Assembly (NCBI RefSeq): GCF_003260195.1
Contig: NZ_QEIH01000003.1
Coordinates: 434,001-498,000, forward strand
From: Lutibacter citreus
Lineage (GTDB): Bacteria > Bacteroidota > Bacteroidia > Flavobacteriales > Flavobacteriaceae
Direction of reading: 5' to 3'
Length of the DNA stretch: 64,000 nt
In this document: positions 1 through 9,094 of the stretch, piece after piece
Position numbering within the stretch: the stretch's first letter is position 1
Layout: each line of letters starts with the position of its first letter
Program-made: the position numbers and the translations under genes
The notes under the pieces: model-generated
Seen by the model: only the letters and a program-made list of their open reading frames with translations
Database searches by the model: none
What the model was told of the DNA's origin: nothing

Positions 1-2277
1 TATCAAAGAACTGAAGAGCAAAATACAAGAGCAGAACTTTCAACGCTGTTTATTAATCTTTTTGATTACGGTGTGGATCAAGGAATTGATACAGGAGCAG
101 GGCTTATGTGGATACATCACTATGCATATCGTTTAGGTAAAATGCCAATTTCTATTTTTTTAATGCGTAAAGTACTTGAAGAAGAAGGTCGTCTTGATAA
201 AGCTATTGAAATTACGAAATGGTTTTTCGGCTTTAATCAGGTATACAATGAATCTGTTGTGTATGGTGTAGAAGGTAGAAAAGGAATTGATGCTGATGAT
301 GCTCATGGTATTTTATTAGGTAAATTATTAAGTGCAATGTCAATGCCTAATTCAGCAGAAAAAGATCGTGATTTAAGACAATTTTCATCTTATTTTACAA
401 ATGTTGCTGCACATACTAGTAATGGAATTGATGATGGTTTAAAACCAGATGGAACCGCATTTCATCACGCTATTCACATATTGAGTTATGGAGGTCGGTT
501 AATAACATCCATGGGAACTATGCTCTATTTATTATCAGATACTCCTTATCGCGCTGGTAAATCTGCTCATGTAAATATTAAAAGAGCCGTTAACACCCTA
601 TTTCATATACAGGGGCCAACAGCACTTTCTGCACCCACTACTTATGCAACAACTCGCTTTAAGATAGAAGAACTTCCTAAAGAAACTCATTTACTTCCTG
701 CATATTTAGCACTCTGTGGAAACCCTGAAACTAATGATGTTATTGATAAAGAAATGGCTGATTATGCTTTTTCAGTTCTCGAAAAATCTGAGAATGGTTA
801 TTTTCATTATTATGATAAAAGACGTACTAATAAGAATGCAAATTCAGAAAAAAATGTAAAAGTTGTAAACCCTGTTTTTGAAAAATTTAGAAGTAAAATT
901 AAAGTGAAATACCCAAAGGTAAAAGCAACAAATTATAATGGGATTAAAATACTTCCTTTCTCAGCAAGCGCATCCAAAAGGTTAGAAAACACGTGGCTTA
1001 CATCAGTAAGAGCGCATAGTAAATATGTAGTGCCCTTTGAAAGTTGGGCAACAACCTATTTTGGGTATCCGTTATTTATTGCAAATGGTTATTTGGATGT
1101 AGCTTACCCAAATAGCATAGACAGTACTACGCCACATTCAGATGAAAAGAAATGGTTTGATGGTTACGATTGGCATAATTGGCCAGGAACTACAACAGTA
1201 AGGTTACCGTTTAAAGAAATGGTAACTTCACCAGAAAGCATTAGGGATGAAGGAGGAGAGTACTTATTTTCAGATCAATCATTTTGTGGTGGTGTAAGTT
1301 CAAATAATGGAAATGGTATCTTTTCTTTTATACTTAAGGGACACGATAAATACAACTTAGAATCATTAAGAGCAAAGAAAAGTTACTTTATGTTTGGAGA
1401 TAAAATAATTTGCCTAGGTTCAGATATTCAATCAGATTTATCAGGATTACCTGTAGAAACCACGCTATTTCAAGATGCTCTTACAATTGCTAAAAATCCG
1501 ACACAGACCAATTTTATGGGTGATGTAAGTGATTTCCCAGTAAATAAAACAATTTTAAAAGCAAATAACCAATGGTTTCTAGATAGCAGAGGAAGTGGGT
1601 TTTATGTTAACAGCATTGAAGGAAACAGTAAATTAAAATTTGATAGAACCAAGCAAACAGCACCCAATGTATTTGCAGAAAAGGAGGTAAGCGGAAACTT
1701 TGCTAAAGCTTATTTTGATCACGGTACACAACCAAAAGCAGCCAAGTATGCTTACACGGTAATTCCTTATGCGAATAAAGACAAGTTGAATATTTTTGCT
1801 GAAGAAATGGCATCTAAAAAGCCACCTATAAAAATAATTCAACAAGACGAAAAAGCGCACGTAGTTCATTCAACTAAATTAAATACAACTGGCTATGCAA
1901 CCTTTATTAATAGAGTAGATTTTAAAAAAGGGATTGTAAAGAGTATTGAAAGTCCTTCAATACTAATGGTTGAAGAAAAAAGTAAACACAAAATAGAACT
2001 CAATGTGGTTAACCCAGATTTGAATATTTATGACGGACAGGATGACTTGCTACCAAACGGAAAACGAACAGAATTATCAATATATGAACGAGAATGGTTT
2101 TTTTGGCCTTCACGACCAACATATACAACTATAACCCTCAAGGGAATTTGGAAAATTGAAGAAGGTGAAAAGCATTCACAAAACATAAAAGAAATAATTT
2201 ATTCAAAAAAGAATTCTTTATTGCGTGTTATGAGTTTAAATGGTATTTCTGAAACAGTTGTTTTGGTGAAGAAGTAA
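1..2277 (+). CDS. PL8 family polysaccharide lyase (chondroitinase ABC-like), 5' truncated
   Basis: The reading frame is open from base 1, so the true start lies outside the window; the GTG at 73 is internal. The visible 758 residues resemble the alpha/alpha-toroid plus beta-sandwich core of family 8 lyases, which cleave uronic-acid glycosaminoglycan-type chains by beta-elimination. Seen in the sequence: a PDGTAFHHAIHILSYGG stretch (codons near 450-500) that would carry the catalytic His and Tyr, a following TTRF that could give the Arg, and further on YDWHNWPGTTTVRLPF and DQSFCGGVSSNNGNG, typical of the central beta-domain of chondroitinase ABC-like enzymes. The substrate cannot be told from this; chondroitin, hyaluronan or an algal polyuronide are all possible. 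The N-terminal signal peptide is not visible. No SusC/D pair is in view, so any polysaccharide utilisation locus would lie to the left. Confidence 0.8.
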   Translation, partial: YQRTEEQNTRAELSTLFINLFDYGVDQGIDTGAGLMWIHHYAYRLGKMPISIFLMRKVLEEEGRLDKAIEITKWFFGFNQVYNESVVYGVEGRKGIDADDAHGILLGKLLSAMSMPNSAEKDRDLRQFSSYFTNVAAHTSNGIDDGLKPDGTAFHHAIHILSYGGRLITSMGTMLYLLSDTPYRAGKSAHVNIKRAVNTLFHIQGPTALSAPTTYATTRFKIEELPKETHLLPAYLALCGNPETNDVIDKEMADYAFSVLEKSENGYFHYYDKRRTNKNANSEKNVKVVNPVFEKFRSKIKVKYPKVKATNYNGIKILPFSASASKRLENTWLTSVRAHSKYVVPFESWATTYFGYPLFIANGYLDVAYPNSIDSTTPHSDEKKWFDGYDWHNWPGTTTVRLPFKEMVTSPESIRDEGGEYLFSDQSFCGGVSSNNGNGIFSFILKGHDKYNLESLRAKKSYFMFGDKIICLGSDIQSDLSGLPVETTLFQDALTIAKNPTQTNFMGDVSDFPVNKTILKANNQWFLDSRGSGFYVNSIEGNSKLKFDRTKQTAPNVFAEKEVSGNFAKAYFDHGTQPKAAKYAYTVIPYANKDKLNIFAEEMASKKPPIKIIQQDEKAHVVHSTKLNTTGYATFINRVDFKKGIVKSIESPSILMVEEKSKHKIELNVVNPDLNIYDGQDDLLPNGKRTELSIYEREWFFWPSRPTYTTITLKGIWKIEEGEKHSQNIKEIIYSKKNSLLRVMSLNGISETVVLVKK

Positions 2278-2658
2278 TGGAATAATTAATACATACAGAA
2301 AAGTAAATATCGTTTAGGTAATGTGAGTTATTATAGATTGTTGATAAAAAAATATCTACTGTTTTTTTTTAGTTTATATCGGATTATTATCTACTTATGA
2401 ATGATATAAAGAACAAGATTTCATAAAATTAGAACTAAAAATCTTTGATTTAGAGTTAATTTTAAAAAACCAATAGGTGTTATATTAAAGTTTATTTAAA
2501 GAATTTTAAGAGCTCCTATAAATGATTTTTAGCTTCAGTCTCTTTATGTTTATTAAACTTTCAATATCGATAATAGTTTCTTTTATAAGTAGATTAGTGT
2601 ATTTATTTAAATAATAAGTTTAAGACTATATTAAATGTAAATGTATTTTTTCTTTAAA
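2278..2658. other. 381-bp AT-rich spacer between convergent genes
   Basis: This spacer separates the ends of the PL8 gene and the Nudix regulator. It is very AT-rich with many stops in all frames. I see no convincing hairpin terminator, repeat copy or small gene in it. Confidence 0.5.
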
Positions 2659-3396
2659 TCATATATTAATTAAATAGTTTTTCTGAAACATTTTTTCATA
2701 AATATCTTTACTAAACATATATAATCTTGCAGGCTTATTTGTTACACCAACTTGTTTTTCATCTAGAGGAATAATATACTTCTTATTTATTAACTTTCGT
2801 CTAAAGTTGCGGTTATCAATTTCTATTTCTAGAATAGATTGATATAGATCTTGTAAATCATTAATTGTAAATTTATCAGGTAATAATTCAAAAACTATAG
2901 GTTTATAAGTTGCTTTTGATTTTAAATCTTCATAAGCTTGATTGATAATTTCTAGGTGATCAAAACCTAATTCAGGAAGATTTTTTATTGGAAACCATTT
3001 CGCATTGTGCTTGTTATCTTTTAAATTCACTTCATAAGTTTGAAGTAGAAAATAATAAGCAACTGTTATAGTTCTTAAATTAAAATTTTCGCTTTTCGCC
3101 CAAATAATATCCTTTTCATTTAATAATCTGTTTGGATTTCCAAAAGATTTAAATTGTTTTTTATATAGATTATCTAGCCCTGTTAGTTCTTTTAAAATTC
3201 TAGTTGCTGTTTCATCAAGTCTTTCGTTTTCATAAACATGATATCCAGTAAGTACATAATCATTAACTAATAATTCATTCGTTTCTTTATCTTTTAATTG
3301 ACGTTGTATTAACAATACGTTTAAAGATTTGGTTTTAGCATCATAACCAAAAACTACACAATCTACAGATACATTTGGAATTATTTTAGGAGTCAT
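2659..3396 (-). CDS. NrtR-family Nudix-domain transcriptional regulator
   Basis: A 245-residue protein with an N-terminal Nudix-fold domain (about residues 5-150) and a C-terminal winged helix (about 165-235, with LLPDKFTINDLQDLYQ, DNRNFRRKL and KPARLYMF, all typical of NrtR proteins). The Nudix box (GYHVYENERLDETATRILKELTGL region) lacks the REUXEE catalytic glutamates, which fits a ligand sensor and not a hydrolase. NrtR relatives in Bacteroidetes are known to control sugar pathways. The gene is divergent from the OMP-permease-mannitol dehydrogenase-fructokinase operon, and two palindromic operator candidates lie in the shared 326-bp gap, so it most likely controls that operon and perhaps itself. 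The ligand is not known; a mannitol or fructose catabolite is an inference. Confidence 0.85.
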   Translation of the reverse strand: MTPKIIPNVSVDCVVFGYDAKTKSLNVLLIQRQLKDKETNELLVNDYVLTGYHVYENERLDETATRILKELTGLDNLYKKQFKSFGNPNRLLNEKDIIWAKSENFNLRTITVAYYFLLQTYEVNLKDNKHNAKWFPIKNLPELGFDHLEIINQAYEDLKSKATYKPIVFELLPDKFTINDLQDLYQSILEIEIDNRNFRRKLINKKYIIPLDEKQVGVTNKPARLYMFSKDIYEKMFQKNYLINI

Positions 3397-3498
3397 ATTA
3401 TATAAATTTTAAATAATAATTTATTCTATAATTATTTTTTTTGCAATATTAATAATAGTTTTTTTTATAAAAAAACAAAGCTTTAAAAAGATAGTAAA

Positions 3499-3511
3499 CG
3501 TCAGTATAACG
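3499..3511. promoter_or_regulatory. Operator candidate 1 for the Nudix regulator
   Basis: The sequence CGTCAGTATAACG is an imperfect palindrome, embedded in TAAACG...CGCT exactly like the second site at 3651-3663. The two centres are 152 bp apart. This copy is closer to the regulator start (3396) and could serve autoregulation or looping. Confidence 0.55.
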
Positions 3512-3650
3512 CTATATTTTACTCAATCTGCCGTAAAATTAAGAAAACGTTTAAGTATATCAAAATAGCCTATTATATTGCTAATATAGAACATATATTT
3601 CCAAAAAATTAGGTTTATCAAAATAATTTTATTTACATTTGAACTATAAA

Positions 3651-3663
3651 CGTCATTATGACG
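3651..3663. promoter_or_regulatory. Operator candidate 2 (perfect palindrome CGTCATTATGACG)
   Basis: This 13-bp perfect palindrome in the context TAAACGTCATTATGACGCT repeats the site at 3499-3511. It lies 15 bp upstream of the TAnnTTTG element at 3679-3686, that is, over the expected -33 region of the operon promoter. Bound there, the Nudix protein could repress or activate. Confidence 0.65.
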
Positions 3664-3678
3664 CTAACTAATGAAAAG

Positions 3679-3686
3679 TAATTTTG
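3679..3686 (+). promoter_or_regulatory. Promoter -7 element TAATTTTG of the mannitol operon
   Basis: TAATTTTG fits the Bacteroidetes consensus TAnnTTTG and lies 36 bp before the ATG at 3723. No clear -33 TTTG is seen at the expected distance. That place is taken by the palindrome at 3651-3663, which fits a regulated promoter. Confidence 0.5.
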
Positions 3687-3722
3687 AGCGAGCAGAATGT
3701 TTTAATTAAAAAAAGATAATTT

Positions 3723-4583
3723 ATGTTACCTTCATTTAAAAATTCAATAAAGCAACATTCTATTAAATGTGCTACAATTAATTTCAAAAATATACTGTTA
3801 TTATTAATAGTAATGCAAAATATTAGTTTTGTAAATGCTCAAGAAAAGGAAATGGTTTCATACAAACCTTTTAAAGCTAATGCACATTTAAAAAATATGC
3901 ATACTTGGCATGGTTCCGTGGTGCATCCAGGAGCCATTTTTGCAACAAGCTTAGAATACAATTCTCGTAATTCAAAATTTACATTAGGTGTGTGGGGTGG
4001 AGCAGGTTTTTCAAGTACAGATGTATACAATAGTTATACACAAGAAAATGTAAGTGCTAATTATAAAGAATTTTCAATGTATGCAGTTTATCATTTTTCA
4101 GATAACTTTTTTATTGAAGCGGTTTCACATAATAATTATACAGGTGTTGAAGAAAGAGGAGATAAATTACATTTCTGGAGTTATGATAAAACGCAAGGTT
4201 ATAATTTTGTAGATTTAAACTTTGGAGTTAATGTTTCAAAAAATACATCACTATATTTAGCTACAATATTAGGCGGAGGATCAGGAGATTATGAAGTGGA
4301 AACAAATGGTTCTTATAAAGATTCTTGGACACATTATTTAGAAATAAAAAGTAAAGTTTGGGAAAAAGAGGATTCTAAATTATCGCTTTTTGCTGGTGGC
4401 GCCTGGTCTTTTATAACTGATAAAACATTTTATACCGAAGGTAAAGGGAATTTTATTAATGTAGGAGCAACTTTTGGTCAAAACATTAATTTGGGTAGCT
4501 ATAATATGCCAGTGGAAGTTATGGCTATGTGGAATCCTGAAAAGCAAAAAACAATTCTTCAGCTTGATTTAACCATATTCTAG
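3723..4583 (+). CDS. Probable outer-membrane beta-barrel protein of the mannitol locus
   Basis: A 286-residue protein with an N-terminal hydrophobic signal (about residues 20-40, ending VNAQ) and then alternating amphipathic strands rich in Tyr, Trp, Phe and Gly, ending in a C-terminal Phe (DLTIF). This is the usual look of a small outer-membrane barrel. I do not recognise a named family. As first gene of the operon, 50 bp before a permease, it could form the outer-membrane pore through which the permease substrate enters. This replaces the SusC/D-type import expected for oligosaccharides and fits a small solute such as mannitol. Confidence 0.6.
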   Translation: MLPSFKNSIKQHSIKCATINFKNILLLLIVMQNISFVNAQEKEMVSYKPFKANAHLKNMHTWHGSVVHPGAIFATSLEYNSRNSKFTLGVWGGAGFSSTDVYNSYTQENVSANYKEFSMYAVYHFSDNFFIEAVSHNNYTGVEERGDKLHFWSYDKTQGYNFVDLNFGVNVSKNTSLYLATILGGGSGDYEVETNGSYKDSWTHYLEIKSKVWEKEDSKLSLFAGGAWSFITDKTFYTEGKGNFINVGATFGQNINLGSYNMPVEVMAMWNPEKQKTILQLDLTIF

Positions 4584-4633
4584 AAGCATATAAATAATGC
4601 CAAATATAAATAAGAATCTCAAAAACAAATAGT

Positions 4634-6349
4634 ATGGACACATCCAATAATTACCAGCAGTTTAACAACTTAGAAGCAGAGCAATTACCAGTTGCAAAGC
4701 ATAAATTACATAATTGGACTCATTTTGCAGGTCTATATGCCGCTGAGCATGTTGCCGCTACCGAGTTTGTTATTGGAGCCACTTTTGTAGCTTTAGGAGC
4801 AACAACTAAAGATATTATTTTAGGTTTATTAATAGGTAATATTTTAGCTGTTTTAAGCTGGACACTTATTACTTCGCCAATTGCGGTTGACACACGTTTA
4901 AGTTTATACACTTACTTAAATAAAATAGCAGGAGATTCAATGACCAAGCTTTACAATTGGGCTAATGTTATTATTTTCACGGTTATCTCTGCTGCTATGA
5001 TTACGGTATCTGCAACAGCAGTTCGTTTTGCATTTAATATTCCTGCACAACTAAATTGGTATCCAACCAATTTATGGTTTATAGTAATAGTTTTAATTGT
5101 GGGGTCCGTTGTGGTTTCTATAGCCATATACGGTTTTAAAGCAGTCTCAGAGTTTTCTGGAATTTGTGCACCTTGGTTGTTTGTAATGTTTACTTGTGGA
5201 GCCTTTGTATTGTTACCTGCTTTATCTTTAGAGGTGTTAGGAAAACCAATACCAGATGGTTGGAATGATTTTATAACCTTAGGCGACAAATCTATATGGA
5301 CTGGAATTAATAGTAACGGAGAAGCAGGAATTGGATTAACAGAAGTTATTGGTTTTGCTTGGGCTGCAAATACTATTACACATTTTGGCCTTATAGATAT
5401 GGCTTTATTGCGTTTTGCTAAAAAGAAATCATACGGATTAGCTACAAGTACAGGAATGATGTTTGGGCATTATGTTGCTTGGATTTCAGCAGGAATTATG
5501 GGAGCTGGAGCTGCAGTAATTATTGGAAAATCTATTGTTGAACTTGATCCAGGTGATGTTGCTTATTATGCATTAGGTTGGTCTGGATTTGTTATTGTAA
5601 TTGTAGCTGGTTGGACCACTGCCGTTGCTAATCTTTACCGAGCAGGTTTGGCAGCACAAGCTATTTTCAAAAATCATACACGTAAAAAAACTACTATAGT
5701 AGTTGGTTTGGTAACTATGATAGTTGCTTGTTTTCCTTTTGTGTTTTCTCAAATACTTCCGCTTCTAACGTATGCTGGATTACTAGTAGTTCCAGTTGGG
5801 GGTATTGTATTTGCAGAACATCAAATTTTTCCTAGAATTGGGTATACAAGATATTGGGCACAGTATCGTGAATTAACTTTTAGCACTCCTGCAATAGCAT
5901 CTTGGGGTTTAGGACTTATATTCGGTTTTGGTTTAAACGCTTTAAATGTAATGTCTTTCTTTTATCTATTTATACCAACTTGGATATTCACCATAATTAT
6001 CTATACTTTTTTAGCGGGACGTTATGGAGCTAAAAGAAAATATCCTGAAGCAGCAGAAAAAGAAAAATTACGCAATATAAATATTGAAAAATTTCAAGAA
6101 GAACAAGCAAAAGAAGAAACTGTACATGTAAAAGACACTTCGCTTTTTACAAAAGTTTTAAGAAGCATTTCATTACTTGTTTTACTTATTACTATAGCCT
6201 TGGCGTGTAAAGTTTTATTTGGAAGTTCAGATGAAGCTAATTATATAAAAAACCGTGAACTATTTTATCAATATGCATTTATATGTACGTTAACTTATTT
6301 TGTTACTGCATATTGGGCGCTTAAACGTGGAAAAATTCAAAACTCATAA
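4634..6349 (+). CDS. NCS1-like (purine-cytosine permease-type) transporter, predicted mannitol permease
   Basis: A 571-residue integral membrane protein with about 12 hydrophobic segments. The start (HNWTHFAGLYAAEHVAATEFVIGATFVALG) and the helix with SWTLITSPIAVDTRLSLYTYL are like nucleobase-cation symporter-1 proteins, although it is longer than CodB (about 420 residues), with a charged linker near residues 470-500 and two extra C-terminal helices. NCS1 proteins usually carry nucleobases, hydantoins or vitamins. Here the next gene, starting four bases after the stop, is a mannitol dehydrogenase, followed by fructokinase, so mannitol or another polyol is the likely substrate. Some Bacteroidetes are reported to have a predicted mannitol permease before M2DH-FK in place of an ABC importer. 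The substrate is inference. Confidence 0.75.
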   Translation: MDTSNNYQQFNNLEAEQLPVAKHKLHNWTHFAGLYAAEHVAATEFVIGATFVALGATTKDIILGLLIGNILAVLSWTLITSPIAVDTRLSLYTYLNKIAGDSMTKLYNWANVIIFTVISAAMITVSATAVRFAFNIPAQLNWYPTNLWFIVIVLIVGSVVVSIAIYGFKAVSEFSGICAPWLFVMFTCGAFVLLPALSLEVLGKPIPDGWNDFITLGDKSIWTGINSNGEAGIGLTEVIGFAWAANTITHFGLIDMALLRFAKKKSYGLATSTGMMFGHYVAWISAGIMGAGAAVIIGKSIVELDPGDVAYYALGWSGFVIVIVAGWTTAVANLYRAGLAAQAIFKNHTRKKTTIVVGLVTMIVACFPFVFSQILPLLTYAGLLVVPVGGIVFAEHQIFPRIGYTRYWAQYRELTFSTPAIASWGLGLIFGFGLNALNVMSFFYLFIPTWIFTIIIYTFLAGRYGAKRKYPEAAEKEKLRNINIEKFQEEQAKEETVHVKDTSLFTKVLRSISLLVLLITIALACKVLFGSSDEANYIKNRELFYQYAFICTLTYFVTAYWALKRGKIQNS

Positions 6350-6353
6350 TATC

Positions 6354-7847
6354 ATGAAAAATATAATAAACCTTAATCAAAATAATTTGGCTAAAATTGC
6401 CAATCGTATTGCTTGTCCTAAATACAATAGAACTGACATAAAAACAGGAATAGTACATGTTGGTATTGGTGGCTTTCATAGAGCTCACGAAGCTTTTTAT
6501 ACAGATCAATTATTACATGATGAATCCGTTAAAGAATGGGGAATTTGTGGTGTAGCTTTGTTAGATTTTGATACTAAAATTTACAATACACTTAAAGAAC
6601 AAGATGGTCTATACACTTTAATTGTAAAAGAATTAGATGGTTCTTTAACAAAAAGAGTTATTGGTTCTATTGTTGAATATTTATTTGCACCAGAAAATCC
6701 TTCAAAAGTAATTGAAAAAATGGCGAGTCCAGATGTTAAAATTATAACATTAACTATTACTGAAGGTGGTTATAATTATAATGAAGCAACAAGAGCCTTT
6801 GATTTCGAGAACCCTTTAATTCAACATGATTTAGAGCATTCACAAGCACCAAAAACTATTTTTGGATACTTAACCGAAGCGTTAAAATTAAGACAACAAA
6901 GAGGTTTAAAAGGTGTAACTATTCAATCTTGTGATAATATACAAGGTAACGGACATATGGCTAAAAAAATGCTATTGAGTTATGTTGAAAAAGCAGCGCC
7001 AGAATTGGTTTCTTGGATAGAAAAAAATGTGTCGTTTCCAAATAGTATGGTAGATAGAATTACGCCTGCAACATCGCCAACAGATATTTCAAATTTATTA
7101 GAAACATCGGGAATTGAAGATGCTTGGCCAGTAGTTTGTGAACCGTTTAAACAATGGGTTATTGAAGATGATTTTATTGCAGGAAGACCTGCTTGGGAAA
7201 CTGTTGGCGCTCAATTTGTTGAAGATGTAGTTCCGTTTGAAAAAATGAAATTGAGTTTGTTAAATGCCGGACATTCTGTATTAGGTATTTTAGGCGATTT
7301 AATGGGCTACGCAACTATAGATGAGTCGGTTCATAATAATGAAATAAATAGGTTTTTAACAAATTATATGAATATTGAAGTAACACCAACTTTAGCTGGT
7401 TTAGAAGGTGTTAACTTAGATGAATACAAACAATCTTTATTACAACGATTTGGAAATATTTATATAAAAGATCAAATAGACAGAATTTGTTCAGAAAGTT
7501 CAGCCAAATTTCCAATATTTATTTTGCCAACGGTAAATAAACAATTAGAAAAAAACGGACCTGTTGAATTTGCATCATTTGTAGTCGCTGCTTGGGCAAT
7601 TTATAGCTTAGGAAAAAATGAAAATGGAAAACCATTACTTATTAAAGATGCTATGAAAGCTATTTTAAATGAAAAAGCAATCTTGGCAAAAGAAAATCCA
7701 GAAGCGTTTTTAGAAATAGCATCCATTTTTGGAAAATTAAATGATTCTAAAATATTTGTAAATGCATATACAACAGCATATAATAATATTGTTAAATATG
7801 GAGTTGAAAAATGTGTTATAGCTATTAATAATAAGGTTATTAAATAA
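6354..7847 (+). CDS. Mannitol 2-dehydrogenase (PSLDR family)
   Basis: Oxidises D-mannitol to D-fructose with NAD+. I use the ATG at 6354, directly after the permease stop (497 residues, normal for the family); the longer frame from 6300 overlaps the permease gene by 50 bases and adds 18 unlikely residues. Motifs of polyol-specific long-chain dehydrogenases are present: the N-terminal VGIGGFHRAHEAFYTDQLL nucleotide-binding region, TITEGGYNYN, and the catalytic KLSLLNAGH with the Lys, Asn and His of the family. Fructuronate reductase and mannonate or altronate dehydrogenases share the fold, but the downstream fructokinase makes mannitol 2-dehydrogenase the best reading. The product feeds the next gene. 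Confidence 0.88.
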   Translation: MKNIINLNQNNLAKIANRIACPKYNRTDIKTGIVHVGIGGFHRAHEAFYTDQLLHDESVKEWGICGVALLDFDTKIYNTLKEQDGLYTLIVKELDGSLTKRVIGSIVEYLFAPENPSKVIEKMASPDVKIITLTITEGGYNYNEATRAFDFENPLIQHDLEHSQAPKTIFGYLTEALKLRQQRGLKGVTIQSCDNIQGNGHMAKKMLLSYVEKAAPELVSWIEKNVSFPNSMVDRITPATSPTDISNLLETSGIEDAWPVVCEPFKQWVIEDDFIAGRPAWETVGAQFVEDVVPFEKMKLSLLNAGHSVLGILGDLMGYATIDESVHNNEINRFLTNYMNIEVTPTLAGLEGVNLDEYKQSLLQRFGNIYIKDQIDRICSESSAKFPIFILPTVNKQLEKNGPVEFASFVVAAWAIYSLGKNENGKPLLIKDAMKAILNEKAILAKENPEAFLEIASIFGKLNDSKIFVNAYTTAYNNIVKYGVEKCVIAINNKVIK

Positions 7848-7854
7848 TTATTTT

Positions 7855-8745
7855 ATGAAAAATTTAGTTTGTTTTGGTGAGGTTTTATGGGATGTATTTC
7901 CAAATCATAAAAAAATTGGAGGTGCACCTTTAAACGTAGCTTTAAGATTGCAATCTTTAGGTAATAATGTTTCTATAATTACAAGAATAGGAGATGATTC
8001 CGAAGGAATGGAAATAAAAGAATTTATTAAAGAACGAGGTGTACAAATAGAAAACATTCAAATTGATGCAACATTAAAAACAGGTGAAGTAGCTGTTGTG
8101 TTGAATGAAAAAGGTTCCGCAACTTACACTATAAATTCTCCTAGAGCTTGGGATAATATCCAATTAACAGAGAGCGCTAAAGAAATTATTAAAAAATCTG
8201 ATGCTTTTATATTTGGAAGTTTAATTGCTAGAAATGATGTTTCAAAAAATACGTTGTATCAGCTTTTAAAAATTGCGAAATACAAAATTTTCGACATTAA
8301 TTTAAGAGCACCTCATTACACCTTAGAAGTACTGAATTACTTAATGAATGAAGCCGATTTTATTAAGTTTAATGATGATGAGATTTTTGAAATAGCAGAA
8401 GAGTTAAATTTTAAAAATGAATCTTTAGAGGAAACAATTAAATTTATTGCAACGCAAACAAACACAAAATCTATTTGCGTTACAAAAGGTCGTCACGGAG
8501 CAATATTGTACTGTAATAATACCTTTTATTGCAATAATGGTTATAAAATAGTTGTTGTGGATACAGTAGGAGCAGGAGATTCTTTTTTAGCTTCATTAAC
8601 AAATAAATTATTAAAAGGAACTTCGCCTCAAGAAGCATTAAATTTTGCGTGTGCCGTTGGAGCAATTGTAGCAAGTAAAGAAGGTGCAAACCCTATAATA
8701 ACTGAAGAGGCTATTGAAAATTTTATTTTTACAGCCAAAAAATAA
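7855..8745 (+). CDS. PfkB-family fructokinase
   Basis: Phosphorylates fructose, here produced from mannitol, to fructose 6-phosphate. The 296 residues show the PfkB features: N-terminal CFGEVLWDVFP with GGAPLNVALRL (sugar-binding and dimer lid), and the C-terminal signature DTVGAGDSFLASLTNKLL with the catalytic Asp of GAGD. It starts seven bases after the dehydrogenase stop, so the two are cotranscribed. The M2DH-fructokinase order matches the mannitol operon described in Zobellia galactanivorans. A hairpin follows at 8758-8790. Confidence 0.9.
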   Translation: MKNLVCFGEVLWDVFPNHKKIGGAPLNVALRLQSLGNNVSIITRIGDDSEGMEIKEFIKERGVQIENIQIDATLKTGEVAVVLNEKGSATYTINSPRAWDNIQLTESAKEIIKKSDAFIFGSLIARNDVSKNTLYQLLKIAKYKIFDINLRAPHYTLEVLNYLMNEADFIKFNDDEIFEIAEELNFKNESLEETIKFIATQTNTKSICVTKGRHGAILYCNNTFYCNNGYKIVVVDTVGAGDSFLASLTNKLLKGTSPQEALNFACAVGAIVASKEGANPIITEEAIENFIFTAKK

Positions 8746-8757
8746 AAGTATCGTTCG

Positions 8758-8790
8758 TCATTTCCAAAGTTCACAAGACTTTGGAAATGA
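8758..8790. terminator. 12-bp perfect hairpin closing the mannitol operon
   Basis: Arms 8758-8769 (TCATTTCCAAAG) and 8779-8790 (CTTTGGAAATGA) pair perfectly around a 9-base loop, 12 bp after the fructokinase stop. There is no following T-tract, so it may work as an mRNA 3'-end stabiliser more than as an intrinsic terminator. The rest of the gap to 9095 is AT-rich and holds nothing else I can name. Confidence 0.6.
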
Positions 8791-9094
8791 TTCGGTAAAA
8801 GGTAGACCAGATATTAAATACTTCTAGAATATTTAGCATAATTTACAATTAAAAGCATCAATTACTTTTGTAAATACGAATACCGAAAACAAAAGAAATG
8901 AATAAGTAAATTACATAAAAAGGTATAAAAATAAAAATTGTTTAATTTCTATTAAATTACCTCACCAAATGAGGAAAGTTAAATATTTGTAGAATGGTTT
9001 AGAAAATAATTATTCTTTTGAAATTTAGATTTCATATCAAGAGTGTTTGAATGTAAATAATATTTACCTTTAGCTATTTTTTAAATGTATTAAG

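Noticed and set aside
73-75. GTG at 73 as start of the PL8 gene
   Set aside because: The frame is open to base 1 and codes for lyase-like sequence upstream; the GTG is an internal Val.
4951-5289. 112-residue open frame on the minus strand inside the first NCS1 permease gene
   Set aside because: It is antisense to a well-supported transporter gene, has a mirror composition and no start region of its own. Other opposite-strand frames inside genes (for example 16232-16609, 22079-22351, 36649-36942) were left out for the same reason.
6300-6353. Longer start of the mannitol dehydrogenase at 6300
   Set aside because: It overlaps the permease gene by 50 bases and adds residues without family likeness; the ATG at 6354 follows the permease stop directly.
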